Of a stretch of 24,090 bases of DNA, positions 21,994 through 24,090 are shown one piece after another. How positions within the stretch are numbered: the first letter of the stretch is position 1; every line of letters starts with the position of its first letter. The position numbers were made by a program, and so were the translations under genes. The notes below the pieces were generated by a model. The model was not told the origin of the DNA, ran no database searches, and saw only the letters and a program-made list of their open reading frames with translations. The DNA comes from CAZAAW01 sp964483325 (lineage in GTDB: Bacteria > Pseudomonadota > Alphaproteobacteria > Rhizobiales > Kaistiaceae): assembly GCA_964483325.1 (NCBI GenBank), contig CAZAAW010000034.1, forward strand, positions 1-24,090. Direction: 5' to 3'.

Positions 21994-24090
21994 ATGACTG
22001 ATTTCTACGACGTGCTGCGCACCGCCATGGCGAGGATCGACGCGCCCACCGCCGAGGAGCGGGCGCGGGTCTATGCGCATGTGCGCGCCGCCGTGCTGGC
22101 GCAGCTGTCGAGCCGCCAGCCGCCGCTCGGCGACGACGAGATCGCCGCCGAGACGGCGCGCTTCGAGGACGCCGTGGCGCGGCTGGAGGCCGAGCTGGCG
22201 CCGCCGCCGCTGCATCGCGAGACCAGCCTGACGGTGCGCGGCGGCCGCCGCCGCATCGACATTCTCGCCGAGGCGCATGCCGCCCGCCGCCGCGCCACCG
22301 CCGCTGCCGTGGCGCTCGCCGGCGCCGAGCCGATCCCAGCGCCGCCGCCCGCCTGGCCGCCACCGGATGAGCCGGTGCCGGACGACGGCTATGACGGAGG
22401 CTTTGCCGAGGCGCCGGCCGACGAGGCCGACGCCTGGCGCGCGCCGGACGAGGATGCCGGCGCGCTCGCCGGCGAGGAGGAGGATTTCGCCGAGGCGGCG
22501 ATTGGTGGCGAGGCTGGCTACGGCGAAGCCGATCCGGGGGAGGGCGATCCCGGTGACGGTACGCCCGACGATACGACGCCCGACGATACGACCCCTGACG
22601 ACACGACGCCTGACGATACCTGGGACCGCAGCTACGACTATCACCCGCCCGCCTATGTGCCGCGCTGGAACGATCCGGTGGTGGCCGACGAGGCCGCGCC
22701 GTCGGTGGTGTGGGGCAATCCGTCGATCGAGATGACCTGGGACGAGGTGGCGGAGCAATGGCACGACGCCGATCCGCCGCCGCTCGCCCTTGCCGATCCG
22801 GAGCTGACCGACCCGAACCTTGCCGACCCGGACCTCGCCGTCGCCGGGGCACAGGCGCCGGTGCGTAGGCTCGGCGCGCCGCGGCCGCCGGAGCCCGATG
22901 CCGAGGGCCTGCCGGACGACTGGGCGGCGCGCCTCAGCGCCGCGCTGGCCGATGACGGCGTCGTGCTGGCGCCCCACTCGGAGGAGCCCGAGCCGCCGCC
23001 GACCGACGCCTGGCCGCAGGCGGAGGCTCAGCCCGAGATGGAGGCCTGGCCTGATCTGGCGGGGGAGAGCCGGCAGCCGCCGGCGCCGGTGCGCAAGCTG
23101 CGCGCCCGGCTGCTGCGCCGCCGCGCCGCCCCGGCCGAACCGGCCGCCGCGCCGGAGCCGGAACCGGCGCCGATGGCGCCCGAGACCTATGATTCGGCGG
23201 TGGGCACCTTCGCCGAGGCCTCGGCCTTTCTCGACGACAGCCATTTCGACGAGGTGCAGGCGGCGCCGCCGCGCGGCGACAGCCGCCAGCTCTTCGCCGT
23301 CAAGGTGCGGCGCCGCGGCGGCGCCGCCGCCGAGCCGGCGCCGGACGTGCCGCCGCCGCGCCGTGCCGCCGCGCCGCAGCGTTCCGGCCGCCGCCAGCGC
23401 GCCGCCGCCGATGACGATTTCGGCGCCGCCCCGCCGCGCCGCGCCAAGGAGCGTACCAGGGAACGCGCCGAAGGACGCACCAGGGGGCGCGCCGGCCGCG
23501 TGATGGCCATCGGCCTCGCCGCCGCGACGGTGGCGGTGCTGGGCTGGAGCGCCACGGTGTTCCTGCCGCTGGTGCTGCCGGCCGGCACCGGACCGGCCGG
23601 CGAACCGGCCGCCGCGGCGGCCGAGCCGGTGCAGGTGCTGCCGGCGCGGCAGGTGCGCGCCGTGCTGCCGCAGGCCGCCGGCTCCGATGTGGCTCAGAGC
23701 ATCCTGCTGTTCGACGGCGAGAACCCGACCGTGTTCGAATCCGGGCCGGACAACCCGGTGCGCTTCCAGGGCACCGACGGCGCCGGCATCGCCCGCATCA
23801 CCTCCTCCGCCAGCGCCGGCGGCGTCCGCGCCATCATCGGCCCCGGCCTGGCGCAGCGCCTCAGCGGCCACCGCATCCGCCTGGTGCTGGAGGCGCGCGC
23901 CTCGCCCGACAACGGCGCCACGTCGATGCGCCTCGCCTACCAGCGCGGCCGCAGCGTCAGCGACTGGCAGCAGACGCGCCTGCCGGCCGAATTCACACCG
24001 CTGCAGCTGGAATGGGACGTGCCCGACGGCAGCGGCGGCCGCGGCAGCGACTACCTGCTGATCGAGCCCGGCATCCCCGGCGACAACACC
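21994..24090 (+). CDS. Partial: large low-complexity single-TM protein of unknown function
   Basis: The frame runs 699 codons from ATG 21994 to the window edge without a stop; the 3' end is missing. Order of parts: a helical N-terminal segment (1-95: DFYDVLRTAMARIDAPTAEE, later ARVYAHVRAAVLAQL), a long Pro/Ala/Asp/Glu-rich and probably disordered region (about 100-440) with four TPDDT units at 190-209 and scattered DW/PDD motifs, a strongly basic stretch (about 480-502), one transmembrane helix (about 503-530), and a C-terminal domain with alternating beta-like segments (from about 560). The positive charges before the helix put about 500 residues in the cytoplasm and the C-terminus outside. 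Related N-termini occur, from memory, in uncharacterised Rhizobiales proteins. No function is assigned. Confidence 0.8.
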   Translation, partial: MTDFYDVLRTAMARIDAPTAEERARVYAHVRAAVLAQLSSRQPPLGDDEIAAETARFEDAVARLEAELAPPPLHRETSLTVRGGRRRIDILAEAHAARRRATAAAVALAGAEPIPAPPPAWPPPDEPVPDDGYDGGFAEAPADEADAWRAPDEDAGALAGEEEDFAEAAIGGEAGYGEADPGEGDPGDGTPDDTTPDDTTPDDTTPDDTWDRSYDYHPPAYVPRWNDPVVADEAAPSVVWGNPSIEMTWDEVAEQWHDADPPPLALADPELTDPNLADPDLAVAGAQAPVRRLGAPRPPEPDAEGLPDDWAARLSAALADDGVVLAPHSEEPEPPPTDAWPQAEAQPEMEAWPDLAGESRQPPAPVRKLRARLLRRRAAPAEPAAAPEPEPAPMAPETYDSAVGTFAEASAFLDDSHFDEVQAAPPRGDSRQLFAVKVRRRGGAAAEPAPDVPPPRRAAAPQRSGRRQRAAADDDFGAAPPRRAKERTRERAEGRTRGRAGRVMAIGLAAATVAVLGWSATVFLPLVLPAGTGPAGEPAAAAAEPVQVLPARQVRAVLPQAAGSDVAQSILLFDGENPTVFESGPDNPVRFQGTDGAGIARITSSASAGGVRAIIGPGLAQRLSGHRIRLVLEARASPDNGATSMRLAYQRGRSVSDWQQTRLPAEFTPLQLEWDVPDGSGGRGSDYLLIEPGIPGDNT
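22561..22620 (+). repeat. Four-fold 15-bp coding repeat (TPDDT)
   Basis: Four consecutive 15-base units of type ACGCCCGACGATACG encode TPDDT four times in frame. Units 1 and 2 are identical at the DNA level; unit 3 (ACCCCTGACGACACG) and unit 4 (ACGCCTGACGATACC) differ at synonymous positions only. Such arrays change copy number by slippage without frameshift, since the period is a multiple of three. Confidence 0.85.

Overview
The window looks like a chromosomal segment of a very GC-rich alphaproteobacterium, most likely of the order Hyphomicrobiales (Rhizobiales). I base this on the gene order rnd - lptC - lptA - lptB - rpoN, the short RNase D without HRDC domains, the 'ligase-associated' repair genes (pdeM and an Lhr-type helicase), a signal-peptide caspase with alphaproteobacterial accessory repeats, and the REP/MITE-like intergenic repeats. 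No rRNA, tRNA, CRISPR array, phage or intact transposase was seen.

Layout. (1) 1-432 is non-coding and made of dispersed repeats. (2) 433-1394, minus strand: a HutX-type heme carrier and a Gdx/SugE guanidinium exporter; the exporter leader carries a recognisable guanidine-II (mini-ykkC) riboswitch behind a matching promoter. (3) 1637-3497, plus strand: a small MarR-type regulator overlapping a C40 NlpC/P60 peptidase, then a DUF924 protein. (4) 3515-4909, minus strand: an M17 leucyl aminopeptidase homologue. (5) 4910-5438: repeat-filled gap. (6) 5439-10231, plus strand: rnd, then the LPS-export genes lptC-lptA-lptB and the sigma-54 gene rpoN. (7) 10232-14699: pdeM and the Lhr-type helicase, with mscL on the opposite strand between them. 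(8) 14859-16628: a monocistronic exported PQQ-dependent dehydrogenase with its own promoter and terminator and an unusual active site. (9) 16697-18658, minus strand: an exported caspase-like (C14) protein. (10) 18659-19385: repeat-filled gap. (11) 19386-21835: a PhoR-type histidine kinase divergent from a PPK2 polyphosphate kinase. (12) 21994 to the window end: a partial gene for a large, mostly disordered, single-TM protein of unknown function.

How genes work together. lptC/A/B encode three parts of the lipopolysaccharide transport bridge (inner-membrane anchor, periplasmic bridge, ATPase). pdeM and the helicase belong to the same predicted DNA-repair set, but their ligase and exonuclease partners are not in the window. 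phoR and ppk2 share a divergent promoter region and both concern phosphate or polyphosphate. The riboswitch-Gdx pair is a self-contained guanidinium-export module.

The most notable observations are the guanidine-II riboswitch with a possible RBS-sequestering hairpin, a tandem palindromic operator-like repeat upstream of lptC, the PQQ dehydrogenase lacking the vicinal cysteines and with a Glu-to-Asp change at the metal ligand, three copies of a roughly 135-bp inverted-repeat element that sit where expected gene neighbours are missing, and the partial low-complexity membrane protein with a four-fold TPDDT repeat. Homology calls rest on recognised motifs, not on a database search.
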